Source of the DNA: an uncultured Roseburia sp.
Lineage (GTDB): Bacteria; Bacillota; Clostridia; Lachnospirales; Lachnospiraceae
Direction of reading: 5' to 3'
DNA: 64,000 nucleotides
Assembly: GCA_947573605.1 (NCBI GenBank)
Contig: CANPGM010000014.1
Coordinates: 1-64,000, forward strand
Under the pieces are notes generated by a model. That model made no database searches. It was not told the origin of the DNA and worked only from the letters and a program-made list of their open reading frames with translations. Positions 1-8,836 of the stretch are shown one piece after another. The number at the start of each line of letters is the position of its first letter. The stretch's first letter is position 1. Both the position numbers and the translations under genes were made by a program.

Positions 1-19
1 GCTTAGGCATTAAGTATCC

Positions 20-643
20 TTGCAAAAAAAGTGTCAACCGATATTGACAATATCAGTATGTGAAGAGTTGTTGAAATTGTTAGATTTATATGATGTGCGG
101 GATAAGAAAGTCAAAGAATTTTCTATGGGCATGAAACAGAGGTTAAGTATTGCGCTGGCGCTTGTGGGGAAGCCGGAGCTGCTGATCCTGGATGAACCCG
201 TCAATGGACTTGACCCGAAAAACATTTCTGCGCTCCGAATGCTATTGAAAAAAATAAACAGGGAACGCAGAATTACGATGCTTATTTCAAGCCACATTTT
301 AAATGAACTTTACCTGCTGGCAACAGATTTTATTATTATTCACAAAGGAAAGATAATAGAGAGTCTTTCCCATGAACAATTGGAAATGAAATGTGAGCAT
401 TATGTGAAGGTTTGTACGGACGATCTGCCGCAATGCGTGACAGTCCTTGAAAAAGAATTAAAGATTTTAGATTATAAGGTGATCGACGACCGCACTCTGC
501 ACATATATGCATTCACGGAAGAACCACAGCGGATTTCACAGGTTTTGACACAGAATCATATAGTAATCGGTGAATTGTCCGTATGCGGGCAAAGCCTTGA
601 AGAGTATTTTCTTTCTGTAACAGGAGGCCGGCGTAATGATTAA
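20..643 (+). CDS. ABC transporter ATP-binding protein, lantibiotic-export type (5' incomplete, possible frameshift)
   Basis: This is the C-terminal two thirds of an ABC ATPase of the BcrA/LanF-like group that powers peptide-antibiotic export or self-protection. Visible motifs are the ABC signature FSMGMKQRL, Walker B LLILDEP, D-loop GLDP and H-loop SSH. The Walker A region lies before the window. The TTG at 20 is not a credible start: there is no ribosome binding site and homologues continue upstream. In another frame bases 3-29 encode LGIKYPCKK, which fits this family just before the visible part, so the frame seems to break at the seven-A run at 24-30. The gene overlaps the permease by 8 bp. 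The family assignment is firm; intactness is unknown. Confidence 0.8.
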   Translation: MQKKCQPILTISVCEELLKLLDLYDVRDKKVKEFSMGMKQRLSIALALVGKPELLILDEPVNGLDPKNISALRMLLKKINRERRITMLISSHILNELYLLATDFIIIHKGKIIESLSHEQLEMKCEHYVKVCTDDLPQCVTVLEKELKILDYKVIDDRTLHIYAFTEEPQRISQVLTQNHIVIGELSVCGQSLEEYFLSVTGGRRND

Positions 644-1346
644 TTTGTTGAAAGTAGAGTTTTATAAATTAAAGAAATTTCAGTTTGGATATATTGCCGT
701 AATATTTATATTTGTAGTTGGGTATGTTTATGGGGATAACCGACTCGGCAATAAAATGTTTGATATAAACGACAACACAAATGTGGTATTTTCCGGTATT
801 GTCAGCGATACCTCATTTGTATTTTTTATCTCAATCATTATGGCATTGTTTATGGGGAAAGACTTCTCTAACCACACCATATGCAACGAAATAAAACTTG
901 GGTATAACCGGTTCCAAATTCTGCTTTCCAGAACGATTACGGTTTGCGTTTTTGCCGTACTGCTTCATGTAATCTATGTTGTATCCGCCGTGCTTGGATT
1001 TTCCATAGTGAGAGGGTTTGATACAAGCGTGCTGCGTGTAGGAAATGTTTTATGGCTTTTGACAGTATTCATACAGCTTGCGGCGGTAATAAGCGGAGTG
1101 GTATTGCTGTCCTTTACAGCAAAAAAAGTATCGGAAGCAATTGCCCTGTCTGTCATGTATGCTTTTATAGGCTGCAATATATTGCGGAACTTTGTAAGTA
1201 CAAAGGTTTTTACGCTGTCTTGTTTTTGTTTTGTGCAAAATAACAATAAAGAAAATTTGACTATTGCAGCAGTCAGCGCAGGAATCACCATGACGGTATT
1301 TTTGACGATTGCCGCATTTACATTTCATAAAGCGGAAATAAATTAG
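636..1346 (+). CDS. ABC-2 type permease of lantibiotic-type exporter
   Basis: A 236-residue very hydrophobic protein with about six membrane segments (near residues 17-34, 60-80, 95-125, 135-160, 167-185 and 205-230). It starts at the ATG overlapping the end of the ATPase gene, which indicates translational coupling, with the ribosome binding site CAGGAGG just upstream. It has the size and layout of ABC-2 permeases that pair with BcrA/LanF-type ATPases and flush peptide antibiotics from the membrane. Specific substrate cannot be read from the sequence. Confidence 0.75.
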   Translation: MINLLKVEFYKLKKFQFGYIAVIFIFVVGYVYGDNRLGNKMFDINDNTNVVFSGIVSDTSFVFFISIIMALFMGKDFSNHTICNEIKLGYNRFQILLSRTITVCVFAVLLHVIYVVSAVLGFSIVRGFDTSVLRVGNVLWLLTVFIQLAAVISGVVLLSFTAKKVSEAIALSVMYAFIGCNILRNFVSTKVFTLSCFCFVQNNNKENLTIAAVSAGITMTVFLTIAAFTFHKAEIN

Positions 1347-1347
1347 G

Positions 1348-2238
1348 GTGCAGTCAGTGATGGAATATATGGTTATCTTAATACTTTTTGCTGCTGCCGT
1401 GATTTTTGCGGGAAGATATTATAAGCTGAAAAAACAGCTAAAGTCTGTTACAAGGCAGCTTAGCATAGAACAGACCCGCCTTGTGACGGTTGAGTTTGTA
1501 GATGATGATATGGAAGCTGCTGTGTTGAAAATCAATGAGCTGCTCGAACGGATGCAACAGACAACCATCAAAAGCAACGCCTCCTCTGCGGTGTTAAAAT
1601 CTTCCATAGCAGACATATCCCATGATATGAAGACGCCGCTAACGTCAGTAATCGGTTATTTGCAATTGGCGGAGAAAGAGTGCGAGGATGAAAAAATCAA
1701 GGAAATTATATATATCTGTTTGGAGCGAACGCGCTATTGCAATACGTTAATCAACGACTTTTATGAGTTATCAGTGATTGAATCGCAGGGCTGCGCTCCA
1801 AAGATGGAAAGAGTAGATGCAGCAGGGATTATTTGTGAACTGATCCTTGCCAACTATCCAGTTTTTGAGGAAAAAAAGATCTCTCCGCATTTTGACGACA
1901 TGGATAAGACAGTGATGGTTTCAGCCGACTGCCATATGCTAAACAGAGTAATCCAAAACTTAATTACAAACGGCATGAAATATACAAGCGGAGACCTATC
2001 TTTTCATATCTGCAGGGAAAATGAGAGGATCACCATTACCGTATCCAATCCTGTGAATGCAGATGTCGACGTCGCGCATATCTTTGACAGATTTTATACG
2101 CAGGATAAGTCAAGAGGCACAGGAAGCGGTATCGGACTCTATCTATGCAGGCAATTTATGGAAGCTATGGGCGGGAGTATCAGCGCAGAAGTAAAAGAAA
2201 AGAATTTCTCGATAAAAGTGACGCTTCATTCTGCATGA
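1348..2238 (+). CDS. Sensor histidine kinase, probably controlling the upstream exporter
   Basis: A 296-residue kinase with a single N-terminal membrane helix (residues about 4-20) and no extracellular domain. The HisKA box is SHDMKTPLTS with the phospho-accepting His92. The ATPase domain has an N-box around NLITNGMKY and a G2-box GSGIGLYLC. The GTG at 1348 directly follows the permease stop; ATG at 1360 is an alternative. Small kinases of this shape are typical partners of lantibiotic-resistance ABC exporters, and the cognate response regulator is probably upstream of the window. Signal identity is inference. Confidence 0.8.
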   Translation: MQSVMEYMVILILFAAAVIFAGRYYKLKKQLKSVTRQLSIEQTRLVTVEFVDDDMEAAVLKINELLERMQQTTIKSNASSAVLKSSIADISHDMKTPLTSVIGYLQLAEKECEDEKIKEIIYICLERTRYCNTLINDFYELSVIESQGCAPKMERVDAAGIICELILANYPVFEEKKISPHFDDMDKTVMVSADCHMLNRVIQNLITNGMKYTSGDLSFHICRENERITITVSNPVNADVDVAHIFDRFYTQDKSRGTGSGIGLYLCRQFMEAMGGSISAEVKEKNFSIKVTLHSA

Positions 2239-2313
2239 AGGGGAAAACCGAATGACGGAAGGCAGCCTATTAGAAGGATAAAACGGGATTGGATACAGAC
2301 GTAAAAAAGATAA

Positions 2314-2336
2314 GGAGCAGACTGGCGTCCTGCTCC
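2314..2336. terminator. Weak hairpin between convergent genes
   Basis: A 7-bp perfect stem (GGAGCAG/CTGCTCC) with a 9-nt loop lies between the kinase gene and the converging ferredoxin gene. No T-tract follows, so terminator function is only suggested by its position. Confidence 0.25.
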
Positions 2337-2407
2337 CGGAAGAAAGCCTTTGCATTATTTGGAAAATGCATGTATAAGCGGGCCTTGCGGTCATTTAGAA
2401 AGGGGAT

Positions 2408-3169
2408 TTAAAGGTACTTATTTATATCGTGCTGCTCAATAACCTTTTTGCCCAACAATGTAATTGCCTGTTGGGGACATTTGCTGATGCAGCGATAGCA
2501 CATAGTACATTTGTTTCCTGAAACTGCAGTACCGTTTACAACTCTGATATTTTTCATGGGGCATAGTTTTTCACATAAACCGCACCCGATACATTTTTTC
2601 TGATTCATATTCAATTTATCAGTATAGCTTTTTGTCTTGCGGTAAAAATACAGTCTTTGTCCAAACAGCCCGGCTGCATGAGACCAGATTCCCAAGCCCT
2701 CCCGCGGGGGTTTTCCGTTTTTGATTTGCATTACCGCTTTGTGAATTTTTGCGTCCGCATTTCTTATCAGCTCAAGATTCTTTTCATATTTTCGTTTCAA
2801 AACTTTTTCATCGCTGATGCTGTCCGGCATTATCAGGTGCAGACCGCCTGTTATGACTGCGCCGTATTTTTTTAATAATCGTGCGAGGATTCCTGCTCCG
2901 TCGCCGCTAAAAAGCCCCATTGTCGCAATGATAAAAATTCTTTTTTCATTCCAAATCTGTCTGTTTGCGATGATATAATCACGGAGTATTTTAGGAATAT
3001 TGCTGAATTGGACAGGATAGCTTATGACGATTTCACGATTGTTTTTCATTTGAGCGACGGCTTCGTCCTGCTCTATGGAAAAAGCGGGACAGCGGCTGTC
3101 ATATTCTTCTAAAAATTTACAAACGCAATACTTTGAATTACCTGTTCCACTAAAATAGATTCCAACCAT
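2408..3169 (-). CDS. EFR1-type flavodoxin/ferredoxin fusion protein
   Basis: A 253-residue protein with an N-terminal flavodoxin-like fold that starts with the FMN-phosphate loop SGTGNSKY, followed by a C-terminal bacterial ferredoxin domain with two 4Fe-4S motifs, CIGCGLCEKLCP and CTMCYRCISKCP (residues about 190-240). Such EFR1 proteins are common in clostridia and are expected to carry electrons between FMN and Fe-S clusters in the cytoplasm; their partners are mostly unknown. The ribosome binding site TTGGAG sits 7 nt before the ATG. It is the last gene of a minus-strand row with an SDR, a TetR regulator and a MATE pump, so a role in handling an oxidised toxic compound is possible but inferred. 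Confidence 0.85.
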   Translation of the reverse strand: MVGIYFSGTGNSKYCVCKFLEEYDSRCPAFSIEQDEAVAQMKNNREIVISYPVQFSNIPKILRDYIIANRQIWNEKRIFIIATMGLFSGDGAGILARLLKKYGAVITGGLHLIMPDSISDEKVLKRKYEKNLELIRNADAKIHKAVMQIKNGKPPREGLGIWSHAAGLFGQRLYFYRKTKSYTDKLNMNQKKCIGCGLCEKLCPMKNIRVVNGTAVSGNKCTMCYRCISKCPQQAITLLGKKVIEQHDINKYL

Positions 3170-3261
3170 TATACATCTCCAAACTTCATACCTGCTCTTG
3201 ACAAGGACATATTCGTTTCAAATAAATTCGGACGTTTCTTGATAATATCTTTCGTTTTCCC

Positions 3262-4023
3262 TCATAAATAGCTGCGGATACTCCGCATCCAGATCTTCAT
3301 AGTCAGTTTTTGGGGCAGTAACTTGACATTTATATGCTGGCATTTTACATAGAACGAGCAAATTGACAGATCCCTGCCTTTTTTCGCGTCTTTTAAAGCT
3401 TTTTTCACAACCTTTTCGGGGGCGACAATGCCCGGAAAACGTACCTTTTTCCCGTTTATTTCCTTTGTAAGCATATCGGTTTCTACCCAACCCGGACAAA
3501 CCGCTGTAACCGTAATGCCATAAGGCATTAATTCGATATGAAGAGCGCGCGAATAACTGCGTTCAAACGCTTTTGAGGCTGCATACAAATTGAGATAGGG
3601 CACAGGCTGAAATGCAGAAGCCGAGGAAACGTTAAGTATTTTTGTTCCCTTTATCATAAACGGAAGACATAGATTGATTAGAGCGGCAGGGGCTTTACAA
3701 TTTAAATCTATTGTCTGTTCTATTTCTGAAATCGAAAACGCTTTTGAAGGCGCCATCTTTGCAATTCCGGCGTTATTGACGAACCAGAGGACAGACGGAT
3801 GCTGTTGTTTCAGCAAATCAGAAAAAGAGAACAAATCCGCAGTAACGGTCAAGTCCTTACATACAGGGATAATTTTTGCACCAAATTCTTTTTTCAGCCC
3901 AAGAAGCCGATTCTCGTTTCTGCCGACTACCCATATTTCATCCAGAGCTTCCTTTGCCAGTTCCCTCACAAACACCTGTCCAATACCGCCGGAAGCGCCC
4001 GTTACAATCGCAATTTTTTTCAT
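3262..4023 (-). CDS. SDR family NAD(P)-dependent oxidoreductase
   Basis: A classical short-chain dehydrogenase of about 253 residues. The nucleotide-binding glycine motif TGASGGIG is at the N-terminus, NNAG follows near residue 87, and the catalytic Tyr-x3-Lys is in YAASK. I chose the ATG at 4023 because AGAGGAAAG precedes it; the ATG four codons upstream at 4035 has no ribosome binding site. It lies downstream of a TetR gene on the same strand and may belong to its regulon. The substrate cannot be told from the sequence. Confidence 0.85.
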   Translation of the reverse strand: MKKIAIVTGASGGIGQVFVRELAKEALDEIWVVGRNENRLLGLKKEFGAKIIPVCKDLTVTADLFSFSDLLKQQHPSVLWFVNNAGIAKMAPSKAFSISEIEQTIDLNCKAPAALINLCLPFMIKGTKILNVSSASAFQPVPYLNLYAASKAFERSYSRALHIELMPYGITVTAVCPGWVETDMLTKEINGKKVRFPGIVAPEKVVKKALKDAKKGRDLSICSFYVKCQHINVKLLPQKLTMKIWMRSIRSYL

Positions 4024-4040
4024 CTTTCCTCTCATTCTGC

Positions 4041-4118
4041 CGCTTTAGCGGCTTCTTAATAAGGAGGAATTTTGTGCGTCGGCACAAATTCCGGGTTGAA
4101 AGCGTTTATCTTTCAACC
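4041..4118 (-). repeat. Three inverted repeats between the TetR and SDR genes
   Basis: Three hairpins follow each other here. A short GCCGC/GCGGC pair is at 4041-4052. An 11-bp stem with one bulge (arms 4066-4077 and 4082-4092) follows. A perfect 9-bp stem GGTTGAAAG/CTTTCAACC (4094-4102 and 4110-4118) overlaps the TetR stop codon. No long T-tract is seen, so they may attenuate or stabilise mRNA rather than terminate. Confidence 0.45.
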
Positions 4119-4729
4119 TAATCCCTTTTCTGTTTATCTTTTAATAAGACCCGCGCCAGATCAACGTCGGAAATCATTTCGTACTCGGTTGTAAATAACT
4201 TTTTGAGCGCATAGAGGTAAACGACGCCCCAATAATAATCGGCTAATTTGACAGGAAGCCCTTCGACAACGCTTCCCTCTTTTTGCCCCTGCCGAATCAT
4301 TTTTTCCGTAATCCGATATAATGTTGACTGATAAGTTGTTTCTGCAGAAATAAAGTTGTTCTGCTCAAACATCATCTGCGAATTTAATGCCACCTTTGCC
4401 GCATAAACATCGTCTTGAATCAGCCTGGACATGATACGGCTTGAGAGTTTTCGTATTTTCTTTTTAGCGGATATTGGTAAACGCATCAGCGCTTTTAAAT
4501 CCTCAATATCTTTCCTGTTATTTGTTAAAGCAAAGATTTCGCGGAACAGTTCTTCTTTTGATTTGAAATAGATATAAAGCGTGCCCTGTCCGATCCCGAT
4601 ATGCTTTGCCAGATCGCTTATCTTTGTTCCGGCAAAGCCGTTTTTAGCAAAATAAAGCATGGAATCTTTCAATATTTTAGAACGGGTTTCTTCGCGGATT
4701 TCCTGACATCGGTCCTGTGATTTCGGCAT
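4118..4729 (-). CDS. TetR/AcrR family transcriptional regulator
   Basis: A 203-residue regulator with the N-terminal HTH typical of TetR (residues about 14-60: a FAKNGFAGTKISDLA helix pair followed by IGIGQGTLYIYFKSKEEL). The C-terminal ligand domain is too variable to name. Its own promoter carries a palindrome right over the expected transcription start, so it very probably represses itself. Neighbours are a MATE drug pump upstream and SDR and EFR1 genes downstream, all on the same strand, which fits control of a detoxification set. Confidence 0.88.
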   Translation of the reverse strand: MPKSQDRCQEIREETRSKILKDSMLYFAKNGFAGTKISDLAKHIGIGQGTLYIYFKSKEELFREIFALTNNRKDIEDLKALMRLPISAKKKIRKLSSRIMSRLIQDDVYAAKVALNSQMMFEQNNFISAETTYQSTLYRITEKMIRQGQKEGSVVEGLPVKLADYYWGVVYLYALKKLFTTEYEMISDVDLARVLLKDKQKRD

Positions 4730-4750
4730 AAGTTATCCCCTCTAATTTAT

Positions 4751-4801
4751 GAATGAATATTTGTTCATTCAAATTGTAACAACACTTTTTGGAATTGTCA
4801 A
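4751..4801 (-). promoter_or_regulatory. Consensus promoter with TetR-type operator
   Basis: On the minus strand TTGACA (4801-4796) and TACAAT (4778-4773) are separated by exactly 17 bp. Immediately downstream lies a perfect inverted repeat, GAATGAA-N6-TTCATTC (4751-4770), covering the likely start of transcription. A second inverted repeat, AATTGTC-AAT-GACAATT (4793-4809), spans the -35 box. The gene served is the TetR regulator, whose ribosome binding site AGAGGGG follows. This is a textbook autorepression layout. Confidence 0.75.
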
Positions 4802-4820
4802 TGACAATTGAGATAGAAAC

Positions 4821-6197
4821 TTATTCCGGATTGCGTTTCTTCCTTTTGCTATGCCCGGAAGAATCATTTCCGGTTTTTATGTCATTGCTATACATCAAGA
4901 TGCAGATAACCGTTAAAATCGTTTCAACAACGGGCTGGGCTGCGACTACGCCGTTTAATTTCCAAAAGCAGTTTAAAATGATAACGCCCGGAATAAACAG
5001 CGCAGCATTTCTCAGAACGGTAATGATCAGTGATTTTACTGCTTTACCTAACGCCTGAAAATAACCTGTTATCATATTGATAACGCCAAGCGCAGGAGCC
5101 GACAGAGAAAGGATTTTTAAAAAGTCGCCCGTCTGATCAATTAAAACGCGTTCCTGCAGGAATATTGCGGCAAGCGGCTTTCCAAAGAGCACAAAGACAA
5201 CAGTAAATAACGCGCCCATAAAAGCCCCATATAACATTGTGTATTTTACGATATCAGACATTCGTTTCGTTTCATTTTTTCCGTAGCAATAACCCACTAA
5301 AGGGGCGACGCCCTGCGATAATCCTACTGACAACAAAATAGGAATCATATCAAGTTTATATGCGATTCCGTAAGAAGCCACTGCGTCAGAGCCGTAAATA
5401 CTGATATAGTTGTTAAGGACAATATTGGAAACGCTCATAAGCACTGTAATAAGAGCGCCCGGAATGCCAATGCTTATGACATTGCGAATCAATGCCGCAT
5501 TCGTTTTATGTCGCCGGGGTTTCAGAGATACGAATTGATTTCCCCTGTTTTCCTGTCGAATCATGCACAGAAGGTAGTATAACGATGCGCATACAAATCC
5601 CAAAGATGTTGCAAGTGCGGCTCCCGCCGTTCCCCATCCCAGTATGGCGATAAAAATATAATCCAATGTCATATTAACTACATTTCCAAGTACCAATCCA
5701 ATGGTAGCTTCTTTAATCAGACCAATCGAACGGAACAAATGAACAAGTCCGTTCGACAGCATAATGAAAGGGGCGCCCAAAAAAATCCATTTCAGATAAG
5801 CACAGGTATGGGCAAGATTATCTGGATCTGCACCGGATATTTTTGCCAATGGCTGAAGAAATGTCAGGCCCAAGACAAGCGTGACAATGCCTGAGACGAC
5901 CATTGCATATATACAGAAATGCATGGCTGCGCCGGCTTCTTTTTCCCTTTCCTCTCCCAATAATCTGGCGATTACGCTGCTGCCTCCCATTCCGAAAACG
6001 CAGGCGACAGACATAATAATAAGCAATATCGGCGCGCACAGCGTTACTGCGGCAATCATAGCAGGTTCTTTTGTCAATGAAACGAAAAAGGTATCTGCAA
6101 TATTATAAATAAGCGTTGTAAGCTGTCCCAGCATAGCAGGTAAGCCCACTCTCATAATCGATTTGAACATATTTTTTTCTTCAAAAACGGATGTCAT
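4821..6197 (-). CDS. MATE family multidrug/sodium antiporter
   Basis: A 458-residue membrane protein with about twelve helices in two similar halves, as in NorM/DinF-type MATE exporters, which expel cationic drugs in exchange for Na+ or H+. The N-terminal half has the family-like stretch LPAMLGQLTTLIYNIADTFF. A strong ribosome binding site (GGGAGGAAAG) sits 9 nt before the ATG. It is encoded just upstream of the TetR gene, with that gene's own promoter between them, and divergently from a Crp-like regulator gene. Substrate is unknown. Confidence 0.88.
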   Translation of the reverse strand: MTSVFEEKNMFKSIMRVGLPAMLGQLTTLIYNIADTFFVSLTKEPAMIAAVTLCAPILLIIMSVACVFGMGGSSVIARLLGEEREKEAGAAMHFCIYAMVVSGIVTLVLGLTFLQPLAKISGADPDNLAHTCAYLKWIFLGAPFIMLSNGLVHLFRSIGLIKEATIGLVLGNVVNMTLDYIFIAILGWGTAGAALATSLGFVCASLYYLLCMIRQENRGNQFVSLKPRRHKTNAALIRNVISIGIPGALITVLMSVSNIVLNNYISIYGSDAVASYGIAYKLDMIPILLSVGLSQGVAPLVGYCYGKNETKRMSDIVKYTMLYGAFMGALFTVVFVLFGKPLAAIFLQERVLIDQTGDFLKILSLSAPALGVINMITGYFQALGKAVKSLIITVLRNAALFIPGVIILNCFWKLNGVVAAQPVVETILTVICILMYSNDIKTGNDSSGHSKRKKRNPE

Positions 6198-6316
6198 AAT
6201 TTCTTTCCTCCCTTGCGTTTATTGGCATGATAAGATATAATAAATCTCAAAAACAAGACATGTGTCCTGTTGAAAAAAAGCAGTTGAAAAAACGTTTGCA
6301 GAAATGGGGATTATTT

Positions 6317-6937
6317 ATGGAAAGAATCTATGACAAAAACAAAATTACAGCCTGTATTGCGGGCAGCAGATATCATGCGGTACTTGACTTATTGGATGTA
6401 GATTTTTATCTGATAAAATATGAAAAAGGCGAATTTGTGCATTCGCCTTTTCAAAGCGAACTGTTATTCCAGATTGTAGAACAGGGTTCCGTAAATATCT
6501 ATTTCATTCGTGACGACGGTACGCGCTACTCTCTGTCAAACGGAACAGCGGACTATTTTCTGGGCGATATGGATATCTTTTATCCCCCAAATAACAACAT
6601 TATCGCTGAAGCCGCCGAAAGTCTCACCTGTATTTCATTTTCAATAGAAAAACACAGAGAAATACTGCTCTCCAATAACCGGTTTCTGGCGCTTATCTGC
6701 CACAGCCTTTCCGCCAAAATCGGAGCCATGACTGACATGGAAGCCGCTCCTGCTTCCCTTACAGAGCGGGTTATTTCCTATATGAAATATAAATGCAGGG
6801 ATGAAACCTTAAAAGGAATAGAACGGGCTGCCTTTCATCTTCATTGCAGCGCAAGGCAGCTTCAAAGGATTATGAATCAGGGGGAAGCCGACGGCCTTGT
6901 CAAAAAACTGGGGAAGGGGACATACAAATTGATATAA
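6317..6937 (+). CDS. Crp/Fnr-family (YeiL-like) transcriptional regulator
   Basis: About 206 residues: a cyclic-nucleotide-binding-like beta barrel (residues about 20-120) followed by a C-terminal winged-helix region. I chose ATG 6317 because TGGGGATT lies 7 nt before it; the longer frame from 6227 adds 30 Lys/Gln-rich residues and has no ribosome binding site. It is divergent from the MATE/TetR row and precedes a Bce-type two-component system, so either could be its target. The residues that bind cAMP are not obviously kept, so the ligand is unknown. Confidence 0.7.
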   Translation: MERIYDKNKITACIAGSRYHAVLDLLDVDFYLIKYEKGEFVHSPFQSELLFQIVEQGSVNIYFIRDDGTRYSLSNGTADYFLGDMDIFYPPNNNIIAEAAESLTCISFSIEKHREILLSNNRFLALICHSLSAKIGAMTDMEAAPASLTERVISYMKYKCRDETLKGIERAAFHLHCSARQLQRIMNQGEADGLVKKLGKGTYKLI

Positions 6938-6998
6938 AGCAGAAGGATATTATAAACTATAAATTTGCCAGTTGTCTTAAAAGAAAAGGAAAAAGAAA

Positions 6999-7676
6999 AT
7001 GCAGAGACAGATTCTTGTAATCGAAGACGATGAGATATTAAATTCCGGATTGTGCTATAACCTTCAGAAACGGGATATGACCCCGTTTTCAGCCTATAGC
7101 GTCAGAGAAGCGAAAGATTTAATGAAAGACAATGCGTTTGACTTGATTTTGCTGGATGTAAATCTGCCTGACGGAAACGGATTTGAATTTGCGAAGGAGT
7201 ACATACGGCATGACAATGTTCCGTTTCTTTTCTTAACCGCGCATAACATGGAAGAAGAAATTATAAAAGGGCTGCAGTCAGGAGCGGACGATTACATTGT
7301 AAAACCTTTTCAGATCAGGGTTCTTATGGAAAAAATTCAGGCTGTATTAAGGCGATGCGAAGGCGTAAAGAAATCCGATACATTTCGCTCCGGGAATCTG
7401 GAAGTTGATTTTGAAAACCGGTTTGTAAAAAGCAGGGGAATGCTGATTTCTCTCACTCCGACGGAATTTGAATTATTAGAAGTCCTGTGCAAAAACAGAG
7501 AGCGGATTTTGACAAAAGAGATTCTGCTTGAAAAGATATGGGACAGGAAGGAAAACTATGTAAACGAGCACACGCTTGCGCTGAATATCAGCAGACTGAG
7601 AAATAAAATTGCCGACGGAGAACATGAATATATTAAGACCATCTATGGGTTGGGCTATAAATGGATTGGGGGATAA
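6999..7676 (+). CDS. OmpR/PhoB family response regulator (BceR-like)
   Basis: A 225-residue response regulator. The receiver domain has the acidic pair EDDE near the N-terminus, the phospho-acceptor Asp53 in LLDVNLPDG, the switch Thr in FLTAHN and the Lys in IVKPF. A winged-helix DNA-binding domain follows (LTPTEFELLEVL ... YVNEHTL ... GLGYKW). It ends 2 bp before the kinase gene, and the ABC transporter genes follow, so it should be activated by peptide antibiotics and turn on that transporter. Confidence 0.9.
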   Translation: MQRQILVIEDDEILNSGLCYNLQKRDMTPFSAYSVREAKDLMKDNAFDLILLDVNLPDGNGFEFAKEYIRHDNVPFLFLTAHNMEEEIIKGLQSGADDYIVKPFQIRVLMEKIQAVLRRCEGVKKSDTFRSGNLEVDFENRFVKSRGMLISLTPTEFELLEVLCKNRERILTKEILLEKIWDRKENYVNEHTLALNISRLRNKIADGEHEYIKTIYGLGYKWIGG

Positions 7677-7678
7677 CG

Positions 7679-8689
7679 ATGAAAACTGTCAAATATATTT
7701 TGATTTTAGCAAATATTTTTTTGCTTATCTGCTGCGGGGCGTTTCTATTTTCGGAAAACGGCGGCGGCGTCCGGAAAATGGAGTCTGCGGCGATTATTCT
7801 GGCATTTGAGCTGTTAAATATCTGCTACTATTATTTTTTCCGCAGACAGGCGGTTCATTTATCAGCAGATGTTTGTCGTTGTGCAGATAATGTTCTGCAC
7901 GGTATATCCGTACAGAATATGCAATACAGGGAAACACTGACGTCTAAAATGGCGGCGGAATTGGATAAACTGGAAGGGGCCGTTGCCTTTCATCTGGAAG
8001 AAAACAGAAAAGAAAAAAAGGAACTTCAGGAAATGATTTCGGAAATCACGCATCAGATAAAAACGCCGGTTTCTAATATAAAGATGTATTGTGAAATGCT
8101 GGCGGAATACGATAGCGCGTGGGAACAGCCGGGACAGTTTCTTGATATTATGAAGCAGCAGTTAAGAAAACTGGAATTTTTATTAGACACACTTATAAAA
8201 TCTTCGAGGCTCGAAACGGAAATGATAAATCTGGAACCGGAGAACGGCAGAGTCATTGAAACGCTTGCGGCTGCGGTAAATGGCGTGATGCATAAGGCGG
8301 AAGGGAAAGATATTGATATTTCGGTTGTCTGTCCCTCTTTTCTCCGGGTTTATCACGATATAAAATGGACGGCGGAAGCGCTTGAAAACATATTGGATAA
8401 TGCGGTGAAATATACGCCTGCAAACGGGAAGATCCGGATTACCGTAAACACAGGAGAAATGTATACGGAAATTCAGGTGAAAGATACCGGAAAAGGAATT
8501 GAGGCGGCGGAGATGAACAATATCTTTAAAAGATTTTACAGAGAAAAAAGCGTTTCCAGAACAGAAGGGCTGGGTCTGGGACTGTATCTCGCAAGGGAAA
8601 TTATTTCTTTGCAGAAAGGGTATATTTCTGTCCGCTCAAAAGAGGGAAAAGGAAGCTGCTTTTCGATCTGCCTTCCGAATCGCGCGTAA
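7679..8689 (+). CDS. Intramembrane-sensing histidine kinase (BceS-like)
   Basis: A 336-residue kinase with two N-terminal membrane helices separated by a short loop (GGGV region, about residues 25-35) and no separate sensor domain, the hallmark of BceS-type kinases that read the state of their ABC transporter. HisKA contains ITHQIKTPVSN with His125; the ATPase domain shows ILDNAVKYTP, DTGKGI and GLGLGLYLA. Start at 7679 follows a GGGGG ribosome binding site; a longer frame from 7661 lacks one. It is part of a response regulator-kinase-ATPase-permease order. Confidence 0.88.
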   Translation: MKTVKYILILANIFLLICCGAFLFSENGGGVRKMESAAIILAFELLNICYYYFFRRQAVHLSADVCRCADNVLHGISVQNMQYRETLTSKMAAELDKLEGAVAFHLEENRKEKKELQEMISEITHQIKTPVSNIKMYCEMLAEYDSAWEQPGQFLDIMKQQLRKLEFLLDTLIKSSRLETEMINLEPENGRVIETLAAAVNGVMHKAEGKDIDISVVCPSFLRVYHDIKWTAEALENILDNAVKYTPANGKIRITVNTGEMYTEIQVKDTGKGIEAAEMNNIFKRFYREKSVSRTEGLGLGLYLAREIISLQKGYISVRSKEGKGSCFSICLPNRA

Positions 8690-8707
8690 AGAGAAAATGT
8701 TTCGATA

Positions 8708-8773
8708 TTGATACTTTTTATTTTCAGTCAGAAACAGGATTGATAACATTCAATTTTAACATAAAGGTATCAA
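8708..8773. promoter_or_regulatory. Spaced inverted repeat before the Bce-type transporter genes
   Basis: In the 147-bp gap between kinase and transporter genes TTGATAC (8708-8714) is mirrored by GTATCAA (8767-8773). Response regulators of Bce systems bind inverted repeats upstream of the transporter genes, so this gap is where such a site would be expected. The 52-bp spacing is unusually wide, and no convincing -10/-35 pair was found, so this is tentative. Confidence 0.3.
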
Positions 8774-8836
8774 ACGAAACGCAGGCTGATTCGGGAATCC
8801 GCAAATAGGCCTGTGAGCTTATTTGGGAGGACAAAG

